Positions 43,989-53,724 of a DNA stretch of 64,000 bases are shown here, in pieces (within the stretch, counting starts at the first letter, position 1; every line of letters begins with the position of its first letter). The stretch is from positions 1-64,000 of the forward strand of contig CANQZG010000004.1 in the NCBI GenBank assembly GCA_947628305.1, given 5' to 3'. Made by a program: the position numbers and the translations under genes. Under the pieces are notes generated by a model. The model was not told the origin of the DNA. It saw only the letters and a list, made by a program, of their open reading frames with translations, and searched no databases. The stretch comes from an uncultured Muribaculaceae bacterium (GTDB lineage: Bacteria; Bacteroidota; Bacteroidia; Bacteroidales; Muribaculaceae).

Positions 43989-44534
43989 CTAACACTCTAT
44001 CCCGGGAATCAGCGACAATGCCGCCTCGTCCAGTTCGTAAAACCCCTCGTCAGGCTCAACCACGCACATCATCCGCTCGATTCTCGGCACACCCGCCGAC
44101 GGCGCGGTGTACAGCATCATCACACCGCCCGACACCACCAATGCCACAGGACGGTGACGCGCCCCACGGGCGAACGGATTGCCCTGCGCCCTGACGAGCG
44201 GAGAGGCGACATCGGTCGTGACAATCGCCGGCGAATCAAACCCGGTCAATTCCACCGACAACACCCGGCGACACCCGTCGGGCAACGCCACACGCGATAC
44301 ACCCGCCTCCACAGGACGCACAGCCGTCAGCCGCGCGATATCGCGCGGTGAAAGCATCCGCTCCTCCCCTATGTCAAGAAGATTCATGTACCATCCTTTC
44401 ATCTCGTCACGCAGATAAGCGTCAATATCAATTCCATCGGTACGTGTCACGGCACAATCGTTGTGCAACGGCTCCAATCCCCGTCTACGTCGCCACAACG
44501 CTAACATCTCATCTTCACTAAGTCTCAACTTCAT
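43989..44534 (-). CDS. Hypothetical protein in portal-like island (possible connector/adaptor-like)
   Basis: Complete ORF from MKLRLSEDEMLALWRRRRGLEPL; function label is a guess from context. Confidence 0.5.
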   Translation of the reverse strand: MKLRLSEDEMLALWRRRRGLEPLHNDCAVTRTDGIDIDAYLRDEMKGWYMNLLDIGEERMLSPRDIARLTAVRPVEAGVSRVALPDGCRRVLSVELTGFDSPAIVTTDVASPLVRAQGNPFARGARHRPVALVVSGGVMMLYTAPSAGVPRIERMMCVVEPDEGFYELDEAALSLIPGIEC

Positions 44535-44619
44535 AATCCTATCACCTTTTTTCCACAAAAGTACACCCGGCCGACACCCCTCATCCCTGCCACATTCACC
44601 CCGTTTCAAAAAAATCCAT

Positions 44620-44627
44620 TACCTTTG
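44620..44627 (+). promoter_or_regulatory. Candidate -7 box TACCTTTG for ribE
   Basis: TAnnTTTG match ~50 nt upstream of ribE. Confidence 0.45.
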
Positions 44628-44675
44628 CAACATGCCATCGCCTAAACTATAAACTTTTAACCCATTATAACAATC

Positions 44676-45284
44676 ATGTTTTCAGGAATAGTAGAAGAAG
44701 CCGCACGCGTCGTCAAGGTCACACGCAACGGCGGCAACATAGACATAACCGTCAACTGCTCGTTCACCGATGAACTCCGCATCGACCAGTCCGTCGCCCA
44801 TAACGGCGTATGCCTCACCGTTGTCACACTTCCCGGCGACGGCACATATACCGTCACCGCAATACAGGAGACCCTCGACCGCAGCAACCTCGGCGACATG
44901 CGGGAGGGCAGCCTCGTCAACCTCGAACGCTCGATGATGATGAACGGGCGACTCGACGGCCACATCGTCCAAGGACACGTCGATTGCACCGCCGTGTGTG
45001 AATCGGTCGAGGAAATGGACGGAAGCCGTTATTATAAATTCCGTTACACGGTTACACCCGACCTTGTCGCCAAAGGCTACATGACCGTCGAGAAAGGCTC
45101 CGTGACCGTCAACGGTGTCAGCCTGACCGTCTGTGACTCGGAACGCGACTCATTCCGTGTCGCAATCATCCCCTACACCCACGAGCACACCAATTTCAAG
45201 GAAATCGCCCCGGGTACGCGTGTCAACCTCGAGTTCGACATCATCGGCAAATACCTCGCCCGCCTCGCCGAGTTAAAGGGGTGA
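44676..45284 (+). CDS. ribE: Riboflavin synthase
   Basis: MFSGIVEEAARV, DGHIVQGHVDCTA, EKGSVTVNGVSLTV, NLEFDIIGKYLARL lumazine-binding repeats. Confidence 0.95.
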   Translation: MFSGIVEEAARVVKVTRNGGNIDITVNCSFTDELRIDQSVAHNGVCLTVVTLPGDGTYTVTAIQETLDRSNLGDMREGSLVNLERSMMMNGRLDGHIVQGHVDCTAVCESVEEMDGSRYYKFRYTVTPDLVAKGYMTVEKGSVTVNGVSLTVCDSERDSFRVAIIPYTHEHTNFKEIAPGTRVNLEFDIIGKYLARLAELKG

Positions 45285-45317
45285 TGAAATCTTATTAGTC
45301 CAATTAGTCTAATTAGA

Positions 45318-45368
45318 CCGATAAACGAGAAGCCACTGTGTATTACACAGTGGCTTCTCGTTTATCGG
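45318..45368. terminator. Bidirectional terminator between convergent genes
   Basis: CCGATAAACGAGAAGCCACTGTGtattaCACAGTGGCTTCTCGTTTATCGG. Confidence 0.85.
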
Positions 45369-45380
45369 ATAGAGCCTGAA

Positions 45381-47618
45381 TTATCGCGTCCAGGACATAT
45401 CCCAGATTGCTGTACGGTCCTTATTGGCACTTTGAGCCGACGGGGAATTGTTGACAATTTCCATAACAAAATTGCCCGTCACATTGGCATCCCATGAGAA
45501 ATCGTATGCCGTTAACTTATCAACCGAATTATTCTCAAGCGTGGTTGTGGCGACAACATTGTCATTCTGCTTGATATTGATTGTCAGCTTGACTTTCTTG
45601 TTGTCACTGAACGGTTGACAATACTTGAATTTCAGTGTCTTTATTCCACCCGAAATCAACGGGGAAACCAAAGAACCGGGTTTCGTAGTGTTACCGTTGA
45701 GGCACACTGCAAACACCGATGAACCACCGAAGATAGTGAATACGGGACTTGCGTCCTTGTCACCACCCTGCAGCACCTGACAATTTGCGATTGTCCATCC
45801 ATCCTTGGATGTCGAGGATATATAATATCCCGTAGCGACACCGTCGTTGAGCGTGTTGAAGTCGGGAGAGGTGACATCAATGGCATCGCCCGACGGTCCG
45901 GGACCCGGCTCGTCGCCACCGCCTGTACCCTCGCCTGTGAGTTCAAACTCGGTGACCTCTTTTACGCCTGACAGGCCTACATATCGTGTGACATCACCTT
46001 TCAATTTCAACAGTTTGCCAAGGTTACCGGGATTATCCTTTAGATTGAGTTTCGTGCGGGAATCTGAACCCGACTTCAAGTTTACACTGATACACTTGGT
46101 ATAATCTTTCTCATCAGGTGTCATCGCAAGCAACAGATTGGTGGCTACTGTCGCAGGCACTGTGAACTTGGAACTTTCCTCTGTAGCGTATGATTTGATG
46201 CCCGTATCTACGTATCCTACAATGTAGCCGGTAACCCATGCTCCGGCATGCAGCACCACATTATTAGCCGTAGTCATTGCACCGACCTGAGCCGCGCTAT
46301 AGGGCGATGCCTGTGTGCCGTCTCCATCCTTGATGTCGCCGCCAGGTTGGTCGCCACCGATTGTGACACCCTCGATTTTGAACTGCGATGCCGCGCCGCT
46401 AAGCGTCTCGATACCCCACGAACCGAGGTATTTGTTCATCGAGTTGGCATCGACCCATATCTGCTTGCCATAGTTGGTAGGATTGGTTGTCAACGCACCA
46501 TATTGACGCAGAGCCGAACCCTGGGGCAACGGCAGTATGAGACACTTGTCAATATCCTTCACATCCATCGACGGGGCAATCACGAGTGTATTGGCGAGTG
46601 TGACATCAGAACCCCACTCTATATCGTCGCTTGATGTAACCTCGGTGACCTCTGGGGCGACCGCACCAGCGATGAATCCTGTAACCCAACCCGAAGCGGT
46701 AACACCCTCACGCTCGATAGCGATGACTTCAGGGACGGTATAGGGATTGTCTTCCGCACCCGGGTTAAGCGTCGGGTTACCGAAGTTCATGCAGTCCGAC
46801 ACCGAACGCAGCAACAGCTGCCAACCGCTCGACCCGAAATAGCTCAATATGCCGACAACGTCACCGTTCCCCGCCGGAAGTTGTGTTCCCCAGAACGTGG
46901 CATAACCGCTGTTACGGACAATTATCTGGTTACCGTCCTCAAGGATGAGGTTACGGTTGGCGTTCTCCTTGTGGGCATCGGTGAACGATGCCTGGCCACC
47001 AAGTTCAAAGTGACAGTTATTGAACCGCACCAACTGGCTCTGCCACTTGCGCAACCCCTCGGCCGAGGTCGAGAGGTCACTGTAACTGCGCACAAGCACC
47101 GTGTCAATCTTTTCAGGTTCAGGCACGCCGTTAAGCTGTGCATGCTGCGCGAAGAATTCGTAAGGCATGAATGTCGCCTGCCAGCCGTATCCGGCTGAAT
47201 ATTCAGGGAAACCGAGCTGCTGCAAGCCACTGTACTTGCCTATGTACATATCGGTCACGTCAATCACGACCTCCTGACCGACACGATACTCATTGTAAAG
47301 AGAGTTCTTATTGATTGAAAGCGCGAGCGCACCCGTGCCATCCTGAATCACGAGACTCTTGTATATGTTGCCGGCGGCGTCTGACGAAATCACACGTCCT
47401 GCAATTACGACATGGTTACCATCGGCCGTGAGCTTGATTGTGTCGATATAATTGGCCTCGTCATCCCAGTAAGCCGCCTTGAGGTCGGCAATCGAGGTGT
47501 TGGCCTGGATTGTGGCGACGGGTGTCTGCATCCCGGGCGCGTCAACGTCGTCCTGACACGAGAACAGCGCGAGGGTGGCAAGAGCCGTCAGGCCTATATT
47601 GAATTTCAATTTTTTCAT
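45381..47618 (-). CDS. DUF5689-domain lipoprotein with DUF6359-like repeats
   Basis: Lipobox LALFSC; TIQANTSIADLKAAYWDDEANYIDTIKLTADGNHVVIAGRVISSDAAGNIYKSLVIQDGTGALALSIN; repeated YTVPEVIAIEREGVTASGWVTGFIAG / YSAAQVGAMTTANNVVLHAGAWVTGYIVG. Confidence 0.8.
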   Translation of the reverse strand: MKKLKFNIGLTALATLALFSCQDDVDAPGMQTPVATIQANTSIADLKAAYWDDEANYIDTIKLTADGNHVVIAGRVISSDAAGNIYKSLVIQDGTGALALSINKNSLYNEYRVGQEVVIDVTDMYIGKYSGLQQLGFPEYSAGYGWQATFMPYEFFAQHAQLNGVPEPEKIDTVLVRSYSDLSTSAEGLRKWQSQLVRFNNCHFELGGQASFTDAHKENANRNLILEDGNQIIVRNSGYATFWGTQLPAGNGDVVGILSYFGSSGWQLLLRSVSDCMNFGNPTLNPGAEDNPYTVPEVIAIEREGVTASGWVTGFIAGAVAPEVTEVTSSDDIEWGSDVTLANTLVIAPSMDVKDIDKCLILPLPQGSALRQYGALTTNPTNYGKQIWVDANSMNKYLGSWGIETLSGAASQFKIEGVTIGGDQPGGDIKDGDGTQASPYSAAQVGAMTTANNVVLHAGAWVTGYIVGYVDTGIKSYATEESSKFTVPATVATNLLLAMTPDEKDYTKCISVNLKSGSDSRTKLNLKDNPGNLGKLLKLKGDVTRYVGLSGVKEVTEFELTGEGTGGGDEPGPGPSGDAIDVTSPDFNTLNDGVATGYYISSTSKDGWTIANCQVLQGGDKDASPVFTIFGGSSVFAVCLNGNTTKPGSLVSPLISGGIKTLKFKYCQPFSDNKKVKLTINIKQNDNVVATTTLENNSVDKLTAYDFSWDANVTGNFVMEIVNNSPSAQSANKDRTAIWDMSWTR

Positions 47619-47632
47619 TTCAGAGGGTGTTT

Positions 47633-49555
47633 TTATTCAACAATCTTGATATTCTTGATTTCCCATGTCCCGGCCACATCGGCTGTCGAGGTGTAATGGA
47701 AACCAATCTGGATTTTCTTCCCGGCGTAGGCCGTCAGGTCGATGTCGCCTGAGGGGACGAATGTCCATGAAAGTGACGCGGGCCATGATGGAACAGTCAG
47801 CGGAGTCCATACCGTAGAGCCTTCCTCACGCACAGCCACTGTGACAAACTTCAATGCCTCATCCATCGAGACGTTAGTCCCGTTCAACTTGAACTGGTTC
47901 ATGGCCTGTTCAAAAGTCAACTTGGCCTTAGACCCGGCAGGGAGCGAAATCGCGGGTGAAACCAGCCATGAGTCGGAGGCATTGGGTTTGCTGTTCACGT
48001 AGGCCGATGCGACCATGCCATAGTTGGCTCTCCAACCCCAAATTTTCTCGAGACCGCCGAGATTGACATTGTCAATGGTGAAAGCACCTTGGTCGGTGCC
48101 GAACGATTCCTCAAAAATCGTATTGCCCGCAGGAGGAGTGACAGGCTCGTCCCCGGCCTTTACACCGATGTTTACGTCATCGATGCGATAGGTGCGCGAG
48201 TTATCCTTGTCGACAGCCTCATAGAGCCATCCGATGTAAATCACGCCCGAGAACTGCGCAAGCGAGATTTCGCCCGACGCGATATAGCCAGTAGAGCCTT
48301 TCTGACCGGCCTCGGGTTGCGTGAACGACAGTTCGGTCAATGTCGCGGTCTTGGGGTCGGCCGATGTCATGGCATACAGTTTGAGCGAACCCTCCTGGTC
48401 GCCATACTGGATTTCGGTCTTGAAGCTCATCACCTTGTCGGTCATGCCGTCAACGTTGAGCGCGGGGGTTATCAGCCAAGCCTGGAAGCCGTTCGCCCCG
48501 GGAGTGCCGTTATAAGCCGAAGCCTGAACATAATGGTTGCCCTGGTAATCCTTGATAATCCAGCTGCGGTTGCCCGAAGTGTTGACAGTCTGCCATCCGT
48601 CGGGAATCGCCCCGCTCTCGAAGTCAGTGCTGATTGACGTCACGGCGTCACCGGGATTGACCGGCCCGGCATTACCGCTCCAGTCAAAATCGCCTGTACA
48701 ATCTTTTTCGGGATTGCTGAACACGAGTTGCCATCCGTCACGGAAATAACTCAAAATCGCGGTTACAGTGCCTGTCCCGGAAGGCATCAACATCGAAGCC
48801 ACACCATTATTCTTGTTATTGCTTGTTGAAATCGCAATCGTATTGCCGGCCTCATCCTTGAGTTGGCGGGTGACGTAGGACGAACTTGAAGTCGCGTCGC
48901 CGAAACAGTCGCGGCCACCGCCCACGAAGCTGACGTTCTCAAACGTCACAAGACGGTACTGCCATGCCTGAAGCTGCGCCAACTCGCCCTTATAGGTGTT
49001 AAGGTCGGCGATTGTAGTGGTATAGGACTTGACATATTCCAACCCGCCGAGACCGTTACGTTCCGAATGGGACTGGAACAACTCATAGTCCATATTACCT
49101 ACACTTGTCACACCGCTCGAGTTGGTGTAAGGGACACCAATCTGCATCAGGTTATTGTAGAAACCGATTGTAAGACCAGTGACATTGACATAGACCTCCT
49201 GACCCATGCGGTAGGCCTCGTAAAGTTTGGTCTGGTTGACCCTGATTGCGATGCCCGAAGTCTCGTCCTGAAGCACCACCATGCGGTAGACATTCCCGAG
49301 AGAGTCGTTTGAAACCACGCGTCCCGAGATAATATAGTCATCACCGTTACCCTTCTTGGGTATGGTAACCATCTGCGGGGTGGCCGCCTGGGCGGTCTCC
49401 CAAAAATCGGCCTTCAGCTCGGCGATTGTCGTGTTGGCCTTCATCGTCGCCTGGGGGAAAATCACCGGGGGACGGTCAAAGTCGTCATCGCAACTCACCA
49501 TCGCCGTCGATGAAACCAGCCCCACAGCGGCCAGTATTAACTTATATAGTTTCAT
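47633..49555 (-). CDS. DUF5689-domain lipoprotein with choice-of-anchor-J-like C-terminal domains
   Basis: ATMKANTTIAELKADFWE...YIISGRVVSNDSLGNVYRMVVLQDETSGIAIRVNQ; WLVSPAISLPAGSKAKLTFEQA. Confidence 0.8.
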   Translation of the reverse strand: MKLYKLILAAVGLVSSTAMVSCDDDFDRPPVIFPQATMKANTTIAELKADFWETAQAATPQMVTIPKKGNGDDYIISGRVVSNDSLGNVYRMVVLQDETSGIAIRVNQTKLYEAYRMGQEVYVNVTGLTIGFYNNLMQIGVPYTNSSGVTSVGNMDYELFQSHSERNGLGGLEYVKSYTTTIADLNTYKGELAQLQAWQYRLVTFENVSFVGGGRDCFGDATSSSSYVTRQLKDEAGNTIAISTSNNKNNGVASMLMPSGTGTVTAILSYFRDGWQLVFSNPEKDCTGDFDWSGNAGPVNPGDAVTSISTDFESGAIPDGWQTVNTSGNRSWIIKDYQGNHYVQASAYNGTPGANGFQAWLITPALNVDGMTDKVMSFKTEIQYGDQEGSLKLYAMTSADPKTATLTELSFTQPEAGQKGSTGYIASGEISLAQFSGVIYIGWLYEAVDKDNSRTYRIDDVNIGVKAGDEPVTPPAGNTIFEESFGTDQGAFTIDNVNLGGLEKIWGWRANYGMVASAYVNSKPNASDSWLVSPAISLPAGSKAKLTFEQAMNQFKLNGTNVSMDEALKFVTVAVREEGSTVWTPLTVPSWPASLSWTFVPSGDIDLTAYAGKKIQIGFHYTSTADVAGTWEIKNIKIVE

Positions 49556-49592
49556 TGTTCTTTAAAATGTTTCGTTATGGGACAATTGATGA

Positions 49593-52349
49593 TTAGAAAC
49601 GCACACCCACGTTGAGGAACACCTTGATTCCCTGCGCATAGCTGATGCGGTTGGGATACTTGGTGCTGTCATAGTTGGTGTAGTCGAAGCGACCCTGCTG
49701 GTAGCCGTAGGTCATGATATTGCGGTTGTTCAACACGTTGTCGACATTAAGGTTGAAGTTCATCGAAACCTTCCTGTTGATATAAACGAGCTTGCCTATA
49801 GAGATGTTGAGGACAAACGCATCATTGAGTTTGTCCTGATGAGCGAGCTCGCTCATCTTTGCCTCAAGTTCGTTGACATCGGGATATTTCTCCCAAAGGT
49901 TGGGGAGCGCCTCGTGGCGTATCGGCGAGAGATTGACGTAGGAATCGCCCATCCATGTGCCGTTGATACCGAAGAACCACATGCCCGGGGCGGCCCAGTC
50001 GATGCCGATGGATGCAGCGGTCTGCGGAGTGCCGCCCACATAGAAATTCTTCAGGTAGACAACCTGGGCGGTGTCGGGCATCATGCCGTTCTCGTAGGAG
50101 CGGACACCTGTCGGACGGTTCTTGTACTGGTAGCGGGCGTAAGTCCCGGCTGCCGACAAAGTGATTGACGGTGTGATTTTATAGGCGAGACCGACCTCGA
50201 CACCTTTATAACATTTGTGAACACCTTTGAGAACGAAGTTCATGAATGTCGAATACTGGTCGTCATAGAACGATGAACGCTCGGTCTGGTCATACATCTC
50301 GGTCCAGAAACCTGTGATGCTGCCCCGGAAGCGACGGTAGTTCCATGCGTATGAGATATCGCCCGAGAGAATACGCTCGTTGGTCAGGCCGTCAATTGCT
50401 GTATCCTTGATACGTGGCGAGATGTAGGCATATTCAAAGAGCGGGGCGCGGGTCTCGTAACTTGCATGAGCCGAGATGAAGTTGCGCCCGTTGATTTTGT
50501 AGGTCGCGCCGGCCTTCAACGCGCCGGTATCGAAACGGTGGGTATCGCCCTTACCGTAGGAGTTCTCGGGGGCACGGCCGTTCTGCATCTTGCCGTCGCG
50601 GAAGAACTGGGTGTAACCGACCTTCAGGCCATAGTTGACATCCCAATGGGGCAGACGGATAATGTTCTGCAACCAAGCCGTCGCCTGGAGGGCGTTGATG
50701 TTGTAGTCATAACCGAAAGTGTCACCCTTGCCGACATGACGGTTGGGGTTGCGGAGGTCGTTCTGAAGTATCGAGGGGTCCCCGGGGAAATCACGCTCGG
50801 AGAACTGGTCCACGTCAAGCCAGAACTGACCGCCGAGGAGGTCACGGATTGTCTTATAATAATGTGCCCCGGTGTAGTTGAACGATGCTCCGGCCTGGAG
50901 GGTCATCGCGTCATTGAGACGGTGGTTCAGCACCGAGTTGAAGATGAAGTTGAACTGGTTGCTGTGACGGTTCTCAAGAATGTAGGTCGAGCCCTTCTTG
51001 GTTGTCGCGCCAGGTTGTTCATTGGCAAGGTTGTTCAGGTAGTTGGTCTGGTACAGCTGGTCCCAGTTGATTTGACGGAAAGACTCATCGTTACGCCACA
51101 GGTTGGTATAGAGGTCGTAGGCCTGCTCGTCATCCTTGAAATAGGATGGGAGATAACGATAGTAGTCGGGGCGCGGGTCAGCCGCATTGTACCAGTTCAG
51201 GGCCGATGTAGAGTAATGCACCCAACGGACGGCCGCACCCGTGTTGAGGGTCGTGCCCTGCTTGGGTTTGTAAATCCAGTTCAGCACGACGGTGGGGTCA
51301 AACGTCTCCACAATCTTGGAGCTGCGCTTCTTGCCGTCCTGCCATCCCCAGTTGGGGTTATAGAGGTTATTGTCGGCAAGGTCGTACGCCTCCTGATAGG
51401 TTGCCGAGTTTGTGGCACGCTGCGTGGGTGCGCCCCACAGGGTCAGGTTGAGTGAATGCTTGGAATTGAGCATCTTCTCTAACGACATGAACAGGCCGCC
51501 CGAATTATAGAACGTGCCCTCTACGACACCCTCGTTGGCATACCGCCCTATACCGGCAACCGTGAACGACCATCCCTTGGGATTCATGCCGGTGGAATAC
51601 ATCGCCATGGCACGGAGCATGTAGGCCGAGTTGGTGTAGGCCACGCTACCGTTGAATCCTTTGGAATAATTGGAGGAAATAGTGTTAATATCAGTTGCGC
51701 CACCGACATCGCCGAACCCGAAGTTGGCTGCGCCGAGACCGATTGCCGTGGTCTTGTCACGGAACGCGCGGTTCATGCCGCCGAGCGTCGAATAATTGAA
51801 ACGACCGCGGGCGAGGTCATTGAAACTGATACCGTTGATATAGGTTGTCTGATACTCCGAGTTGTATCCGCGGAACCGGAAACGCATCGTCGAGAAACGA
51901 TAATTGGAAGCATTGAAATACACATCGTCCGACGCGCCGGTCAACGCACCGACCGACTGGACCGAACCTTCCTCCTCATCGAGCATGTTCTGGTCATAAT
52001 AGATGTCATTGGCATCCTCAAGGTAACCCGAACCGAAATTGGAACTTGTCATCTTGACTTTCCCGAGTTCATCGATTACATTTTTAGTCATTTCGACAGG
52101 GAGGTTGACGTCATTGTAACCGTAGGCGACAATGACGAGCACATCGCTGCCCGGCGTCGCGTTGCTGATGCGGAACTCACCTGACACATCGGTCGTGGTC
52201 ATGATTCCCTGGCCGTCGAGCATGACACTGGCCCCCGACACCGGCGAGCCGGTATTGGCATCGACAACAGTGCCGGCTACGCCTGTCTTTTGTGCGAGCG
52301 ACGGCAGAACCGCCGTCAGCAGAAGTAGCAGAAACAGTTTTAGTCTCAT
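49593..52349 (-). CDS. TonB-dependent receptor with carboxypeptidase-like regulatory domain
   Basis: KTGVAGTVVDANTGSPVSGASVMLDGQGIMTTTDVSGEFRISNATPGSDVLVIVAYGY; large beta-barrel ending KVFLNVGVRF; start re-set to MRLKLFLLLLL. Confidence 0.88.
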   Translation of the reverse strand: MRLKLFLLLLLTAVLPSLAQKTGVAGTVVDANTGSPVSGASVMLDGQGIMTTTDVSGEFRISNATPGSDVLVIVAYGYNDVNLPVEMTKNVIDELGKVKMTSSNFGSGYLEDANDIYYDQNMLDEEEGSVQSVGALTGASDDVYFNASNYRFSTMRFRFRGYNSEYQTTYINGISFNDLARGRFNYSTLGGMNRAFRDKTTAIGLGAANFGFGDVGGATDINTISSNYSKGFNGSVAYTNSAYMLRAMAMYSTGMNPKGWSFTVAGIGRYANEGVVEGTFYNSGGLFMSLEKMLNSKHSLNLTLWGAPTQRATNSATYQEAYDLADNNLYNPNWGWQDGKKRSSKIVETFDPTVVLNWIYKPKQGTTLNTGAAVRWVHYSTSALNWYNAADPRPDYYRYLPSYFKDDEQAYDLYTNLWRNDESFRQINWDQLYQTNYLNNLANEQPGATTKKGSTYILENRHSNQFNFIFNSVLNHRLNDAMTLQAGASFNYTGAHYYKTIRDLLGGQFWLDVDQFSERDFPGDPSILQNDLRNPNRHVGKGDTFGYDYNINALQATAWLQNIIRLPHWDVNYGLKVGYTQFFRDGKMQNGRAPENSYGKGDTHRFDTGALKAGATYKINGRNFISAHASYETRAPLFEYAYISPRIKDTAIDGLTNERILSGDISYAWNYRRFRGSITGFWTEMYDQTERSSFYDDQYSTFMNFVLKGVHKCYKGVEVGLAYKITPSITLSAAGTYARYQYKNRPTGVRSYENGMMPDTAQVVYLKNFYVGGTPQTAASIGIDWAAPGMWFFGINGTWMGDSYVNLSPIRHEALPNLWEKYPDVNELEAKMSELAHQDKLNDAFVLNISIGKLVYINRKVSMNFNLNVDNVLNNRNIMTYGYQQGRFDYTNYDSTKYPNRISYAQGIKVFLNVGVRF

Positions 52350-52598
52350 AAAATTTGGGGTTAATATTTGATTTGATTTCAATAATTCTTGAATCCTGGC
52401 AATGCCTATCTGAATGGGGTTACAGGCGCGATTATGGCACAGTCCCGCAAATAACATCCAAAGAAACAAAAAAATCTGAATCCATCCAACTTTTATTCAC
52501 ACTTTTCGATTATAATCCTAAAAAAGCATGTAATACGGCGATTTTTACTATGATTGTCGATTTTTTATGTATATTTACCCTCAAAATACTTTTTTATC

Positions 52599-52624
52599 GT
52601 AGGGATGCGCCAACGTGCGCGCCA
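52599..52624. repeat. Single REP-like GTAG hairpin
   Basis: GTAG+GGATGCGCCAACGTGCGCGCC. Confidence 0.5.
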
Positions 52625-52656
52625 ACGACCGCAAAAGACTACACTATCTCATAATC

Positions 52657-53703
52657 ATGAAAAGAATCCTTTTATTACCGTTCCTGGCAATTTTTATCGC
52701 CTTGAATCTTTCGGCTCAGGAGAAGAACCGGCAATACATGGTCTTCGGTGTCGCATTCTACAACCTCGAGAACCTGTTTGACACAATCAACAACAACGGA
52801 AAATATGACCTGGAGTTCTCCCCACAGGGAGCGCGTGCATGGGACGGACACAAATACCGTTCCAAAATAAACAAGCTCGCACAGTGTATCTCCCACATGA
52901 CATCCAAGACCACACCCGACGGCCCGGCAATCATCGGAGTGTCTGAAATCGAGAACAAGAGCGTGCTCGACGACCTCGTCCGTGCCGAGGCGATACGCAA
53001 ATGGCGTCTTCAAGTAGTGCATCACGACAGTCCCGACCGGCGTGGCGTTGACGTGGGATTACTATACAACCCTCGCCTTTTCAAGGTTAACAACGTCACC
53101 AACACCACCCTTTTCATCGATGGATACCCGTCGTTCCGCACCCGTGACCAGATGTGTGTCTCCGGCATACTCGGCGGCGACAACGTGTCAATCATCGTCA
53201 ACCACTGGCCATCACGTCTCGGAGGACAGGAACAGTCAAGTTACCTGCGCGAGGCGGCCGCACGTCTCTCCAAGCACATCGCCGACTCTATATGGGCGAT
53301 ACGACCCGACGAGGGAATCATCATCATGGGGGACCTCAACGATGACCCGCAGGACAAGTCCTGCGCCGTAGCTCTCGGCGCTAAACGCAACATGAAGGAT
53401 GTCGCCCCGCACGGCTTCTACAACCCGTGGTGGAAAATGCTCGATGACGGCTACGGGACTCTCGCCTACAAAGGCTCGTGGAACCTTTTCGACCAAATTA
53501 TTGTATCGGGCACATTGCTTGACAATAACAAGAAGAACGGACTCGATTACTGGCGTTGTAAAATAAATAATTTTGATTTCCTTATAGACCAGAAAGGTTC
53601 ACGCCAAGGGTACCCCTTGCGCACCTACTCGGGAGGTGCGTGGCTCGACGGATATTCCGACCACTTCCCCACCGAAATCTTCCTCCGCAAGGAACGTCGT
53701 TAA
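52657..53703 (+). CDS. Secreted endonuclease/exonuclease/phosphatase-family protein
   Basis: Signal peptide; VAFYNLENLFDT, IGVSEIENKSVLDDL, VNHWPSRLGGQEQSSYLREAAA, IIMGDLNDDPQD, SDHFPTEI. Confidence 0.9.
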   Translation: MKRILLLPFLAIFIALNLSAQEKNRQYMVFGVAFYNLENLFDTINNNGKYDLEFSPQGARAWDGHKYRSKINKLAQCISHMTSKTTPDGPAIIGVSEIENKSVLDDLVRAEAIRKWRLQVVHHDSPDRRGVDVGLLYNPRLFKVNNVTNTTLFIDGYPSFRTRDQMCVSGILGGDNVSIIVNHWPSRLGGQEQSSYLREAAARLSKHIADSIWAIRPDEGIIIMGDLNDDPQDKSCAVALGAKRNMKDVAPHGFYNPWWKMLDDGYGTLAYKGSWNLFDQIIVSGTLLDNNKKNGLDYWRCKINNFDFLIDQKGSRQGYPLRTYSGGAWLDGYSDHFPTEIFLRKERR

Positions 53704-53724
53704 GAGGGACAGAATTGCAGGAAA

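Noticed and set aside
50466-51455. 329-aa plus-strand ORF
   Set aside because: Antisense to the TonB receptor frame, low-complexity Val/Gly-rich translation, no recognisable domain.
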